A stretch of 64,000 bases of DNA from Isosphaeraceae bacterium. Its GTDB lineage: Bacteria > Planctomycetota > Planctomycetia > Isosphaerales > Isosphaeraceae. The notes under the pieces were generated by a model, which did no database searches, was not told where the DNA came from, and saw nothing but the letters and a program-made list of their open reading frames with translations. The stretch is taken from NCBI GenBank assembly GCA_025356475.1, contig JANXSX010000221.1, positions 1 through 64,000 of the forward strand, in the 5' to 3' direction. The translations under genes and the position numbers were made by a program. The stretch's first letter is position 1. Every line of letters begins with the position of its first letter. Shown here one piece after another: positions 1-8,477 of the stretch.

Positions 1-191
1 GCGGAGATCGTGATCACCGCTGGGTTTGATGCGTAAGATTCCGACTTCGGAGTCACTAAACTTCCGAATGCATCGAACGCATTCGCGCAGTTGGGGCATG
101 TCCACCCTCCCCAGAGTGCCTGTCGGAAACTGCCGGGTAGGCGCGCAGTCGGTTTAGGATATCCACACTCCGAACAGCGAAGTTTCGGCAT
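1..191 (-). CDS. Zinc-ribbon protein, N-terminal part (runs off the left edge)
   Basis: On the minus strand an open frame begins with ATG at 191 and continues past the left end of the window, so only 63 codons are visible. The product starts MPKLRCSECGYPKPT and has a second pair CPNC, giving C6-x2-C9 and C32-x2-C35, the arrangement of a four-cysteine zinc ribbon. A hydrophobic/aromatic stretch with several Trp and Gly lies between the pairs. No clear Shine-Dalgarno precedes this ATG and the frame stays open upstream without an obvious better start, so the start is uncertain. Nothing in the visible part gives a specific function; zinc ribbons of this type usually head regulatory or membrane proteins. 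Confidence 0.55.
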   Translation of the reverse strand, partial: MPKLRCSECGYPKPTARLPGSFRQALWGGWTCPNCANAFDAFGSLVTPKSESYASNPAVITIS

Positions 192-805
192 TTCGTTATC
201 ATACCCAAGTGAGGAGGCCTTCGGGACGTTCTGGTAAGAATGTCCCTCATGTCGAACAAGGTGAGCAAACCGAGTGCTTCACCGTTTGAGTTGCCACTCG
301 TCGCAGTCGAGTCTGTGGCCTATGATTCAATGAGGTCAGGTCCAAGCACAACCGTATACCAGTACGAAAACGCTTGAGGAAATCGGGCGTGAATTGTCAA
401 ATCGACACGGTACAAAGTTCGTAGTCCTCATAATGCGATAAAAAAAGTCGATTTTGACTCAATTTTGAGGTTGTTCTCATCATTTAGGGTTGGCGTCACT
501 TTGGTAGGCCGCTTCTTACAAAATGAGGATCGCATGCTGAACTCTTGCCGACCTCCTCCCATGTGATAGATTTCAGTCATGAAGTCCACGCAGGAGCGAG
601 GATACTTCAACGGAGCGTCCACCTTTTCGGTCGCATCCGCCCTGGATTGAAACGACTTCATTGAATCGGCGAGCGGGGAGTTCTGCCACGCAACTCGGCT
701 TCGAATCTCGCGAGAATCGGCAGATGACTGCTTCATCTTGAGACTTCTCCCCGTTCGGACCACGGTTTGCAAAGCACGAACTTCCACCTGGGAGGATCGA
801 TCGCG
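192..805. other. Intergenic region containing one doubtful gene
   Basis: Apart from the doubtful 102-residue gene at 428-736, nothing is recognised here. The segment from about 300 to 530 is relatively AT-rich, which fits promoters for the divergent genes on both sides, but no convincing -35/-10 pair or terminator was found by eye. Confidence 0.4.
428..736 (-). CDS. Hypothetical protein, 102 aa, divergent from the protease gene
   Basis: Possible gene read leftward from ATG at 736, preceded by GGGGAGAAG at a spacing of about 7, a good ribosome binding site. The product begins MKQSSADSREIRSRV and is polar with scattered Cys (CVDF, FCKK). No family is recognised. The 3' part (about 428-520) is more AT-rich than the neighbourhood. 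It lies head-to-head with the S41 protease gene, with about 70 bases between the starts. The region could equally be non-coding, so this is a weak call resting mainly on the ribosome binding site. Confidence 0.3.
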   Translation of the reverse strand: MKQSSADSREIRSRVAWQNSPLADSMKSFQSRADATEKVDAPLKYPRSCVDFMTEIYHMGGGRQEFSMRSSFCKKRPTKVTPTLNDENNLKIESKSTFFIAL

Positions 806-2491
806 ATGCGACCCCATCTTGAGGTCACGCGCCTGGCGGCGGGATTGCTAGCATTGTGCCTGGCCTTTTCCCCGTCCCCAAGCCTCTGTGACGAACCTGC
901 CGCACGCCGCCAACCACCCGCACCGAGCGCGGTGCGTGCCATGCCAACCGATCCGGCCGGTACGCTCGAACTCGGGCTCGACCTGGAACGAAAACGAAAT
1001 TGGTCCGGGGCAATGGCCCTTTACGAGGAGTCAATCGAACTCTGGCCGGAACGTTCAGACTTCGTTCAGCGCCGTCGTCTCTGCGAGATCCATCACAAAC
1101 TGGTCCGGCGTTACAGCGACCAATCGTTTCGAAAAGTCCTCCTGACCCGCTCCCGAGAAGAGTCGCTCGAACTCCTTGACGAGGTTGTCGAGCGAATCGA
1201 AACGCACTACGTCGAGACCGTGGCGTTCGAGGGTCTCCTTCGACGCGGGTATGACAACATGGAGGTCGCACTCAGGGAGCCCACGTTTCTTGTCCCAAAC
1301 GCTCCAAAGGCGAAGACCGATCAGGTGGCCTTACTTCGCCAACAGCTTCTCGGACGCCGCGATCGTCTGAATATTCCGAATCGTCAAGCGGCACTCGCAG
1401 AGGTTGACGCGGTCTGCTCGCTATCGCGTCAGGCGTTGAATCTCTCGCCCGCATCAGTCACTTTAGAGTTTGTCTATGGTACATGCGACGCGCTCGACGA
1501 TTACACGAGTTGCCTCACACCGGACAAACTTGATGATCTCTATGCGATGATCGATGGTAATTTCGTGGGCTTGGGGGTCGAACTCAAAGGAGATGCACAA
1601 GGCATCCTACTCGTTGGAGTGATCAAGAAAGGGCCGGCCTCGGAGGCTGGGCTTAAGGTTGGGGATCGCATCATCGCCATAGCTGGTAAGTCGATCCGGG
1701 GTGTTTCGCTCGACGACGCGGCCGGACGACTTCAGGGTACAGAAGGGACGGCCATCGACTTGTCGATCCAGGCTAAGGACGGTTCAACCCGCCAGGTTCG
1801 ACTTGTTCGACGGCCAGTCGAGGTCGAGAGTGTGGGCGAGGCCAAATTGCTCGGTGGGAATTCGTCCATCGGCTACCTTCAACTCTCCGGCTTTCAAAAG
1901 ACTTCGACCGACGAACTCGACCGGGGAATCGCCAGCCTCCAGAGCAAGGGGATGCGCTACCTGATCCTGGACCTCAGAGGGAATCCCGGCGGGCTCCTGA
2001 ATGTCGCAGTCGAGATCGCTGAAAGGTTTATCGACCAGGGGGTGATTGTCTCCACAAAAGGGCGAGCCAAGGGCCAGACCGCAACGTATCGCGCGTCGGG
2101 CAGGGCGATCTGGACCATGCCGATGGCAGTTTTGATCGACCGCGATAGTGCGAGTGCCAGCGAAATTCTGGCCGGGGCGCTCAAAGAGCATCAGCGAGCC
2201 CTGATCATCGGTGAACGCTCCTACGGGAAGGGATCAGTCCAAAGTATCTTCTCGCTCCATACCGTTCAGGCAGGACTGAAGTTGACGACGGCGAAATTCT
2301 ACTCTCCGACGGATCGGGCCTATAGCGAGCAGGGGGTGGACCCCGATGTTCCCGTCCGGCTTGCCGCCAAGCCGGTCGACGGCGAGTCGACGGTCGGTGT
2401 ATCCTCGGACAACATGGGGGACCCCGATCGTGATGCCGTGTTGGCACAGGCGATCGCTCAGGCCCGCCGACGTCTGAGTCAGCCAAGATGA
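806..2491 (+). CDS. S41 family C-terminal processing peptidase (CtpA-like) with PDZ domain
   Basis: Serine protease of the tail-specific protease family, which trims or degrades exported proteins from their C-terminus. The chosen start (806) has GGGAGG upstream and begins with a signal peptide (MRPHLEVTRLAAGLLALCLA). After about 230 residues of family-variable N-terminal region, a PDZ domain occupies roughly residues 250-335 (VGLGVELKGD, VGDRIIAIAGKSI). The S41 core follows with YLILDLRGNPGGLL and SASASEILAG. The Ser/Lys dyad is probably S450 and K475 (GERSYGKGSVQS), the 25-residue spacing known from E. coli Prc. At 561 residues it is longer than typical CtpA (about 400), the excess being N-terminal. 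The next gene starts inside its stop codon (ATGA overlap), so the two are probably translated together. It should act in the periplasm or at the cell envelope. Confidence 0.9.
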   Translation: MRPHLEVTRLAAGLLALCLAFSPSPSLCDEPAARRQPPAPSAVRAMPTDPAGTLELGLDLERKRNWSGAMALYEESIELWPERSDFVQRRRLCEIHHKLVRRYSDQSFRKVLLTRSREESLELLDEVVERIETHYVETVAFEGLLRRGYDNMEVALREPTFLVPNAPKAKTDQVALLRQQLLGRRDRLNIPNRQAALAEVDAVCSLSRQALNLSPASVTLEFVYGTCDALDDYTSCLTPDKLDDLYAMIDGNFVGLGVELKGDAQGILLVGVIKKGPASEAGLKVGDRIIAIAGKSIRGVSLDDAAGRLQGTEGTAIDLSIQAKDGSTRQVRLVRRPVEVESVGEAKLLGGNSSIGYLQLSGFQKTSTDELDRGIASLQSKGMRYLILDLRGNPGGLLNVAVEIAERFIDQGVIVSTKGRAKGQTATYRASGRAIWTMPMAVLIDRDSASASEILAGALKEHQRALIIGERSYGKGSVQSIFSLHTVQAGLKLTTAKFYSPTDRAYSEQGVDPDVPVRLAAKPVDGESTVGVSSDNMGDPDRDAVLAQAIAQARRRLSQPR

Positions 2492-4461
2492 TGCAGGACG
2501 CAGTCCGTCCGACCAATTCGGTAACTCCAACCCCTTCATGGACCGTCATCACCGACGCTCCCTTGAAGGGGTTGAAGCTTGCTCGGGAAGCTGGGACGTT
2601 GCTGGTTTGGGACCAGGCTGAGAACCTCTGGCTACTCGACACGAATGGAGAGCATCGCTCGGCTGGTCGTTGTCCAGGGGCCGTAATCGCCGGGTCAATC
2701 AGTGACGACGGAAGCTTGATCGCTCTCTTGGGCGAGGATTCGAGACTATGGCTCCTCGGGGCTGACCTCAATGTGATTGTCGAACGAGCCTCGATTGCTG
2801 AGGCGTCGGCCTTGGCGATCGACCCGCATGGACGGTTTGTCGCGATTGCCTCCAAGCTCAATCAGACTCAGATTTACACCCGATTCGGCAAGCTTGCAGG
2901 CAAGTTTGAGACACGGCAGCCGTTAGCCCACCTTGAGTTTGTCCCCAGCCGAACCATGATCATTGGTACGGCCGCCTATGGCACGATCGCAGGGGTGGAA
3001 CTTCACCCCAACCGCATGACGGGAAAGTTCGATCCGGAAGTTCTCTGGCAAGAGAATCTGATGTCGAATGTGGGTCGCCTCGCGATGTCGGGCGACGGCG
3101 GCATGATCTTAACCGCATGTTACACACATGGGGTCCAACGATATGATTTGAAGGGGCAGAACGAGGGTGCGTACCACTTGGGTGGCTCGCCTTCGCACGC
3201 CGTGCCCGACTTCATGGGTCGGACGATCGTGGTGACAACGGTCGAGGGAGAACTCAGCCTGCTCAGCCCTGGTGGCCAGATCCGCTCTCGCATGGAGTTA
3301 CCCAGAGCCCCACTCGAAGTCGCAATGGATGCCCTCGGTCGATCGGTCTATTACGGATTGCCGACCGGCGAGATCGTCAAACTGGACCTGACTGGCGAAG
3401 AGTTACCGAGGGAGGGCAGGACATCGACCGGTGAAGCTGAGGTCCGAGTCGCGTCGGGGGGCCAAGTCCGTTCCCCAGATTGGGTGATTCCCATCGCCTT
3501 GAGCGACGAACAAGCGGAATACGCGGTGGTCGCAATCGTGGATGAGCCGCCGAGGGTCGTGGTAATGACCTCGGACAACAAGCTATCGATCTATTCTCCC
3601 GAGGGGGTTCTCCTTGGTCAAGCCCCAGAAATTCACGGCGTCGGTCGACTGATTCGAACATCGCCAGGCTGGGTGGCTTCCGCGACCAATAAGCAGATCG
3701 TCTTGTGCGACGTTCGGCGCAACATGGCGAGAAAGCTCGACTTGAGTTTGGTTGAACTCACGCACCTGGCCCTGAAACCAGACAGCTACGGATTGGGAAT
3801 CGTCCAGGAGCGCGACCGCGTTGGTCGTTGTACCTCGGCGGGCCGTTGGGTCTTTCGGCGCGAACTTGACACCGGGGTCGAAGATCTTGCCATCGATTCT
3901 GAGGGCTTCACGGCGGTCAGTTTGGACGATGGCCGACTCTTGATTCTCGACCCCACTGGGGAACCGGTCGGTCATTACCAAACGAAGCCAGAAGAGCCGA
4001 TGCTTCTGATCGAGGCTCCGGAAGGCTCGACACCAAATGCGCGTTGGGTGACGTTGGCTCGCCGGGCTCAGATTCTTCGAGCTCACGACAAATCTGGCAA
4101 AACCCTCTGGGAGAGCCCCCTCCCCTGGGAGGCATGGCAGCTTCAGAAGCTTGGGGGGTTTGCGGTCGCGACAGCCCCAGATGGCCGCTCAATTGCCTTC
4201 GATGGACGTGGTCAAAGCCAAGGGGTCGGCAAGAAGCTAGACGCCACCCTTGTACTCCTGGCACTTGATGGCGATGGGGGCCTGTTACGGATTGCGCGGC
4301 AAGGAACACATTTAATAGCTTCAGAATTGAACGGTCGCGTTCGATGGCGAGCCGTGAGCGACGTTCCGATCGGCACATTCGCAGCGGGTTCGTCGGGGGT
4401 TACCGCATTCCTGGGCCGCTCACTTGCCTATTTTCCCGCAGTGCCTGAGATCGCAAAGTGA
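2488..4461 (+). CDS. Beta-propeller-like (WD40/PQQ-type repeat) protein
   Basis: A 657-residue protein made of repeated beta-strand units of about 40-45 residues with patterns such as WLLDTNGEH, LWLLGADLN, LSIYSPEGVLL and LLILDPTGEPV. These are typical of blade repeats in WD40/quinoprotein-like propellers, covering nearly the full length. No signal peptide or membrane segment is seen, so it is probably cytoplasmic. Its ATG overlaps the stop of the S41 protease gene (ATGA), indicating translational coupling, though the functional link to a periplasmic protease is unclear. It could be a scaffold or sensor; no catalytic motif is visible. It ends about 240 bases before the next gene. Confidence 0.7.
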   Translation: MMQDAVRPTNSVTPTPSWTVITDAPLKGLKLAREAGTLLVWDQAENLWLLDTNGEHRSAGRCPGAVIAGSISDDGSLIALLGEDSRLWLLGADLNVIVERASIAEASALAIDPHGRFVAIASKLNQTQIYTRFGKLAGKFETRQPLAHLEFVPSRTMIIGTAAYGTIAGVELHPNRMTGKFDPEVLWQENLMSNVGRLAMSGDGGMILTACYTHGVQRYDLKGQNEGAYHLGGSPSHAVPDFMGRTIVVTTVEGELSLLSPGGQIRSRMELPRAPLEVAMDALGRSVYYGLPTGEIVKLDLTGEELPREGRTSTGEAEVRVASGGQVRSPDWVIPIALSDEQAEYAVVAIVDEPPRVVVMTSDNKLSIYSPEGVLLGQAPEIHGVGRLIRTSPGWVASATNKQIVLCDVRRNMARKLDLSLVELTHLALKPDSYGLGIVQERDRVGRCTSAGRWVFRRELDTGVEDLAIDSEGFTAVSLDDGRLLILDPTGEPVGHYQTKPEEPMLLIEAPEGSTPNARWVTLARRAQILRAHDKSGKTLWESPLPWEAWQLQKLGGFAVATAPDGRSIAFDGRGQSQGVGKKLDATLVLLALDGDGGLLRIARQGTHLIASELNGRVRWRAVSDVPIGTFAAGSSGVTAFLGRSLAYFPAVPEIAK

Positions 4462-4513
4462 GGGGAATTCACATCACTGACGTACGGCGTCGAGTCGATT
4501 TGTGTCATTGAGC

Positions 4514-4543
4514 TTGATCGTCGTCGGCTTCTCGGGCTATACT
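4514..4543 (+). promoter_or_regulatory. Probable sigma70-type promoter for the 152-aa gene
   Basis: TTGATC at 4514-4519 and TATACT at 4538-4543 are separated by 18 bases, close to the housekeeping consensus. It would start transcription near 4550, about 150 bases upstream of the ATG at 4701. Read from sequence only. Confidence 0.4.
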
Positions 4544-4700
4544 TTCAAATCTCTCATCCTCGACACGCCGGTCCGGTCAACCTCGCCCCGCATGGTCAAC
4601 CGACAGCCCGAATTTGGCTAGTCTTCACTCGTCCGCCCAGCGAGTGTGACCTTCTGTGGAGTGAGCTCTTCAGTCCGGACCCTGGCGACGGGAGGTCGGA

Positions 4701-5159
4701 ATGCCGCAGTGTCCACCACCAGTTCCCCATGTTTCGCGCCCGATAAGCGCCGAACGCCATAGCGTCCACGATCACGGAGCGGTCGAAGCCAAACGCCACA
4801 GGTGGATCGAAAGTGAGAAGGCAGGCCGGGATCTGGGAATGGCCGCGATTCGTGGCTGGATCCGGATGCATTGGAATGGCTTCTTGCGTGCTCGTTGGAT
4901 GGAGCATCTCCAAGGCCGAACATTCTGGATCGAACTCGACCACGACGACTTTGGTCTGCTTCGCGATGCTTTCAAGACATCTCCGCTCATCGATCCCATT
5001 CTGGGTCTATTGAAGGATGGTCAAGAAAACCTGGATGTCCTGAATTGGGCCATTGATGCGAGCTTACCGATCGATCATGTGTTCGAGATCCTCGAGGCGC
5101 TGGACATTAATAGCCGCCGGATCGAGTGCAAGCTCGAAGATCGATTGTCGTTCGAGTAA
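4701..5159 (+). CDS. Conserved hypothetical protein, 152 aa
   Basis: The start at 4701 is supported by GGGAGGT 5-6 bases upstream. The product has a low-complexity N-terminus followed by a dense, conserved-looking core from about residue 35: RWIESEKAGRDLG, IRGWIRMHWNGFLRARW and FWIELDHDDFGLL, then a helical C-terminus. The core is rich in Trp, Arg and acidic residues and looks like a globular cytoplasmic domain. I recall similar uncharacterised proteins from planctomycetes but cannot assign a function. No signal peptide, membrane segment or metal motif is seen. It converges with the aminopeptidase gene, with a hairpin between the two. Confidence 0.65.
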   Translation: MPQCPPPVPHVSRPISAERHSVHDHGAVEAKRHRWIESEKAGRDLGMAAIRGWIRMHWNGFLRARWMEHLQGRTFWIELDHDDFGLLRDAFKTSPLIDPILGLLKDGQENLDVLNWAIDASLPIDHVFEILEALDINSRRIECKLEDRLSFE

Positions 5160-5166
5160 AGAGCGG

Positions 5167-5205
5167 TATTTCCGAGCGATGGGGATCGCCCAACGCCCGG
5201 AAATA
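5167..5205. terminator. Hairpin between two convergent genes
   Basis: TATTTCCG at 5167-5174 pairs perfectly with CGGAAATA at 5198-5205. The interior can pair further through CGAT and ATCG. It lies between the stop of the 152-residue gene (5159) and the stop of the aminopeptidase gene (5208), so it can serve both directions. No long T-run follows. Confidence 0.5.
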
Positions 5206-5207
5206 GT

Positions 5208-6659
5208 TCAAACGCTTTGACTTCTGGACGTGAGTAGAGCGACCAAGGTTCGGACGAAGCAACCAGTCCCACCCGAATCTCGGCTTGATGACTCCGAGTC
5301 AGCCCAGCTTGGCCCGGCAATATCCAGGTGGGCCCACGCAGTTTCGCCGACGAACTGCTGAAGGAACTTTGCGGCCGTACTCGCCCCCCCGTACTTGCCA
5401 CCGACATTTTTCAGGTCAGCGACTGGGCTCTTGAGCCCTTCGAGGAAGTCTGGATCCAGCGGCAACCGCCAAACTCGCTCGCCCGTGGCTTTCGAGGCTT
5501 GCTCCACCTCTAGCGCAATGCTCTCATCGGAACTGAATAGCCCTGCAATCTTGGTCCCAACCGCGACCATGCACGCGCCCGTGAGTGTCGCTAAATCAAT
5601 GATCGCGGCGGGCTTTTGCTCCACGGCATAGCTAAGAGCATCCGCAAGGATCAGCCTGCCCTCTGCGTCGGTGTTGAGGACTTCGACCGTCTTTCCGTTC
5701 CTCATCGTGAGGACGTCACCGAGCTTCATGGCCCTTCCACCTGTCATGTTCTCGGTCATCGCCATGTAGCCGCTGACGTTGACTTTGAGCCCAAGCCGTG
5801 CGACCGCCTCAATGGTTGCGAGGACCACGGCCGCGCCGGCCATGTCGCACTTCATGTCTTCCATTGAGGCACTTGGCTTGAGCGAGAGCCCACCCGAATC
5901 GAACGTAACTCCTTTGCCTACGAGGGCAAGCGTGGGAGTGTCACCCCCATGTCGGTAGTAGACCTGGACAAAGGCAGGAGGCTCATCCGAACCTGCCGAA
6001 ACACCGATTAGGCCTCCAAATCGCTCCAAGACCAACCGATCCGGTCCCCAAACCTCAGCCTGGAGACCCCGCTTGGCAAGGACCTCGCGGGCACGTTCTG
6101 CAAGCACCGTGGGGGACTTCTCAGACGGGGGCGTATTGACCAGGTCCCGAGCAAGATTGACAGCCTCGCCGATGATCACCGCCCGGTCGATCGTCTCTTG
6201 AGTGGGCTTACCAAGGAAGGTGATCGTCTCTGGAGAGTAGCGGCTCGGTTCCGCTTTCCGGAGGCCGGAGTCGCGCGTTCCAACGATGACCCCCTCGACG
6301 AATAGGCTAATATCACCTTCAAAACTTATGGCAATAGCGATCGATTCGCACGGTTTGACGAGCAACTTGCGGGTGAGCGTAACCCCTGCGTTGAAGAGTG
6401 ATGCTGGATCTAGATTCCCTCGTTTGCCAAGACCAAGCACACCAACTGCGGTGGCAGCCAGGCCGAAGTCGCCATAAAAAGGAGTCCAATCGCCTGCCAC
6501 GAGAGAAATATCCTTGCCTTCGACAAGTTTGGTGACTAGCGATCCTAAAGGGGAGGATGCCAGGGTTCTTGGGAGTTCCTCCCCATCGTCAAAGAGGCAG
6601 ACGACGAGCCATTTGGCCTTAACGGTCATGGGGTCGGAGGTGGATGCCCTGACAATCAT
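5208..6659 (-). CDS. pepA: Leucyl aminopeptidase, M17 family
   Basis: Cytosolic zinc/manganese aminopeptidase that removes N-terminal residues from peptides during protein turnover. The N-terminal macro-like domain is followed by the catalytic domain with VGKGVTFDSGGLSLKP, which holds the metal-binding and catalytic Lys/Asp. The family signature NTDAEGRLILADAL holds the Asp/Glu ligands and Arg. The length of 483 residues fits the family (about 480-500). ATG at 6659 is chosen because it has GAAGGGAG upstream and matches the usual N-terminal length; frames further upstream encode an atypical extension. The gene is divergent from the PEGA lipoprotein gene with about 210 bases between starts. Monocistronic as far as can be seen. 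Confidence 0.93.
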   Translation of the reverse strand: MIVRASTSDPMTVKAKWLVVCLFDDGEELPRTLASSPLGSLVTKLVEGKDISLVAGDWTPFYGDFGLAATAVGVLGLGKRGNLDPASLFNAGVTLTRKLLVKPCESIAIAISFEGDISLFVEGVIVGTRDSGLRKAEPSRYSPETITFLGKPTQETIDRAVIIGEAVNLARDLVNTPPSEKSPTVLAERAREVLAKRGLQAEVWGPDRLVLERFGGLIGVSAGSDEPPAFVQVYYRHGGDTPTLALVGKGVTFDSGGLSLKPSASMEDMKCDMAGAAVVLATIEAVARLGLKVNVSGYMAMTENMTGGRAMKLGDVLTMRNGKTVEVLNTDAEGRLILADALSYAVEQKPAAIIDLATLTGACMVAVGTKIAGLFSSDESIALEVEQASKATGERVWRLPLDPDFLEGLKSPVADLKNVGGKYGGASTAAKFLQQFVGETAWAHLDIAGPSWADSESSSRDSGGTGCFVRTLVALLTSRSQSV

Positions 6660-6871
6660 TGGTAAACTCGACTCCCTTCGCGCAGGACATTGGTTGACAA
6701 TCAGAATTCGTATCTTCTCAATCGCACTTGGCCGCGCCAACCCACCTTGCCAGGGTCGCAGACCTCGGCTATGATCCCGCCGTCATCGGACAGGGCATCC
6801 TCTTGTACCACCCTCCTTGCGTCGACCTCTGATGCTTCGAACGAAAGCGACCAGGGCGAGAGGGTGGACAG

Positions 6872-7339
6872 ATGGATCACCGAAATCACCGAGTGCGTCG
6901 CGCTGAGACACTGATTGGTCTCACAATTCTCCTCGGCCTGTCCTCGACCGGCTGCGTGGAACGTCGGTACACCATTCGTACCGATCCGCCTGGCGCGCTG
7001 GTTATTGTCAATAAAGAGGAACTCGGTGCCTCGCCCGTTTCGAAGTCGTTCACGTTTTATGGTGACCGCGATATTACGATCATTGCCGATGGGTATGCGA
7101 CAATGCGGGTCCAACAGCCGCTTGCAGCGCCCTGGTGGGACAACCGAGTTACTGAGTTCTTCACCGAGAACCTGCTGCCGATCACTCTTCGCGACGAGCG
7201 TGAGTTCACGTTCAGGATGGCACCCGCAACGGTTCCTGCTACCAACGAGTTGATCGGTCGGGCCGACGCGCTCAAGTCAGAAGGTCAACGTCCTCCGCTG
7301 CCACGCCGCCAAGGAATTCTCGGCTGGTTCGGATTCTGA
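6872..7339 (+). CDS. PEGA-domain lipoprotein
   Basis: A 155-residue exported protein. The N-terminus has a positively charged stretch, a hydrophobic segment and a lipobox-like LSSTGC around residues 23-28, so it is probably lipid-anchored to an envelope membrane. Immediately after the Cys comes a PEGA-type module (YTIRTDPPGALVIVNKEE, GASPVSKSFTFYGDRDI), a beta-rich domain frequent in surface proteins. The C-terminal part includes a Trp-rich linker (APWWDNRV) and ends with a basic segment and GILGWFGF. No enzymatic motif. It is probably transcribed on its own. Confidence 0.8.
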   Translation: MDHRNHRVRRAETLIGLTILLGLSSTGCVERRYTIRTDPPGALVIVNKEELGASPVSKSFTFYGDRDITIIADGYATMRVQQPLAAPWWDNRVTEFFTENLLPITLRDEREFTFRMAPATVPATNELIGRADALKSEGQRPPLPRRQGILGWFGF

Positions 7340-7444
7340 ACACTTCGCAAGACTTGGACTAGTCGTCGTTCGACCAAGCGATTAGATTCCGGTTCCACGA
7401 GATGTACCGAGATCGACCATCCTCAAGGATCGAGGGTGAACTCT

Positions 7445-8311
7445 GTGAAGCTCCTTGCCGCCGCAGTCCAGATTTCGGCCCAACCCGGTGCCGTTGCACT
7501 CAATCTCGAACGTGCCGATGAGCAACTAAGCCTCGCTCACGGTTTCGGTGTCGAACTTGCGGTTCTCCCCGAGATGCACAGCACCGGATATGGCTTAATC
7601 CCAAACTACGCACCGATCGCTGAAGGCCGGGACGGTCCCACCGCTGGTTGGTTGCTCGATCGCGCCAGACGGTTTGGGATGGACATCAGCATGGGCTTTG
7701 TTGAGCGCGAGGGCCGTCATCTCTATGACGCGCTCGCGTTTGCGACAGCTCAAGGTGATCTTTCGATTTACCGCAAGCGAAACCTTGTTTTCTGGGAACG
7801 GTCCCGTTTTCGTCCGGGGACTGAGCCGCTCATCGTCCAGACGCGGTGGGGTCGAATCGGTTTCGCAGTCTGTGCCGACATGATCTATAAGCGAACTTGG
7901 GCCGATTATCGGGGTAAGATCGATCTGGCCATCGTTGCCGCCGCCTGGCCGGACTTTGCCTGCCGACTGACCGGTCGCAAGGATTGGCTACTCGGTCATG
8001 TGGGGCCTCTCTCAGCGGATATTCCTCGCAAAGTTGCGGTTGATCTGGGCATCCCCGTGATTTTTGCCAACCAGTGCGGTCCGACGACGACCGTGATACC
8101 AATCCTCCGCAAGAGAATCGCCGACCAGTTCGCAGGCCGGAGCAGTCTCTGTGATGGCCGACATGGTGACCCTCTTCACGCGGGTCGTGATGAGCAACTT
8201 CTGATCGCACCACTGACCCTCCATACTCTAGGACGAGGACCCCACCTATGCCGTACTACGTCCCGCTCGGGTTCCGAGGCCTCGTCCTTCGCGTCGGCAC
8301 TCGTTTCATAG
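7445..8311 (+). CDS. Carbon-nitrogen hydrolase (nitrilase superfamily)
   Basis: Cytoplasmic amidase/carbamoylase-type enzyme acting on a non-peptide C-N bond; the substrate cannot be read from sequence. The Glu-Lys-Cys triad is visible: E in AVLPEMHSTGYG, K in YRKRNLVFW and C in GFAVCADMIY. A further conserved segment IPVIFANQCGP follows. The start is taken as GTG 7445 because GAGGGTGA sits about 6 bases upstream; GTG at 7436 is possible. Length 288 is normal. The last 25 residues (after LTLHTLGRG) look unlike the family and are rich in Ser/Arg. A frameshift or a replaced C-terminus there is possible, because another frame opens at 8248. Confidence 0.85.
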   Translation: MKLLAAAVQISAQPGAVALNLERADEQLSLAHGFGVELAVLPEMHSTGYGLIPNYAPIAEGRDGPTAGWLLDRARRFGMDISMGFVEREGRHLYDALAFATAQGDLSIYRKRNLVFWERSRFRPGTEPLIVQTRWGRIGFAVCADMIYKRTWADYRGKIDLAIVAAAWPDFACRLTGRKDWLLGHVGPLSADIPRKVAVDLGIPVIFANQCGPTTTVIPILRKRIADQFAGRSSLCDGRHGDPLHAGRDEQLLIAPLTLHTLGRGPHLCRTTSRSGSEASSFASALVS

Positions 8312-8403
8312 GCCTGCTTGGCGGGCTCGTCTATTGGCGGTCGAGTCGGCGGAGGCACCGCGCGCTCTTGGATTCCGTGGTATCATTGCCTCGTCAACGT
8401 TGA
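8248..8403 (+). other. Possible small membrane peptide or frameshifted tail of the nitrilase gene
   Basis: In the +2 frame relative to the nitrilase gene, ATG 8248 opens a 51-codon frame beginning MPYYVPLGFRGL, containing a hydrophobic segment (RFIGLLGGLVYW) and then a strongly basic tail. It overlaps the last 64 bases of the nitrilase gene. It has the look of a small membrane peptide, but no good ribosome binding site precedes it. It could also be chance. Confidence 0.2.
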
Positions 8404-8477
8404 TCCTTCGTATCGGTGGCAGAGCAAGTCAAGCTTAGGCTCGCCCCGAGTATCGTCTCCAGCGGAGCAGACCGGAA

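Noticed and set aside
825-1271. Minus-strand 148-codon frame inside the S41 protease gene.
   Set aside because: Antisense to a signal-peptide-containing, motif-complete protease; arginine/proline-rich product typical of a shadow frame.
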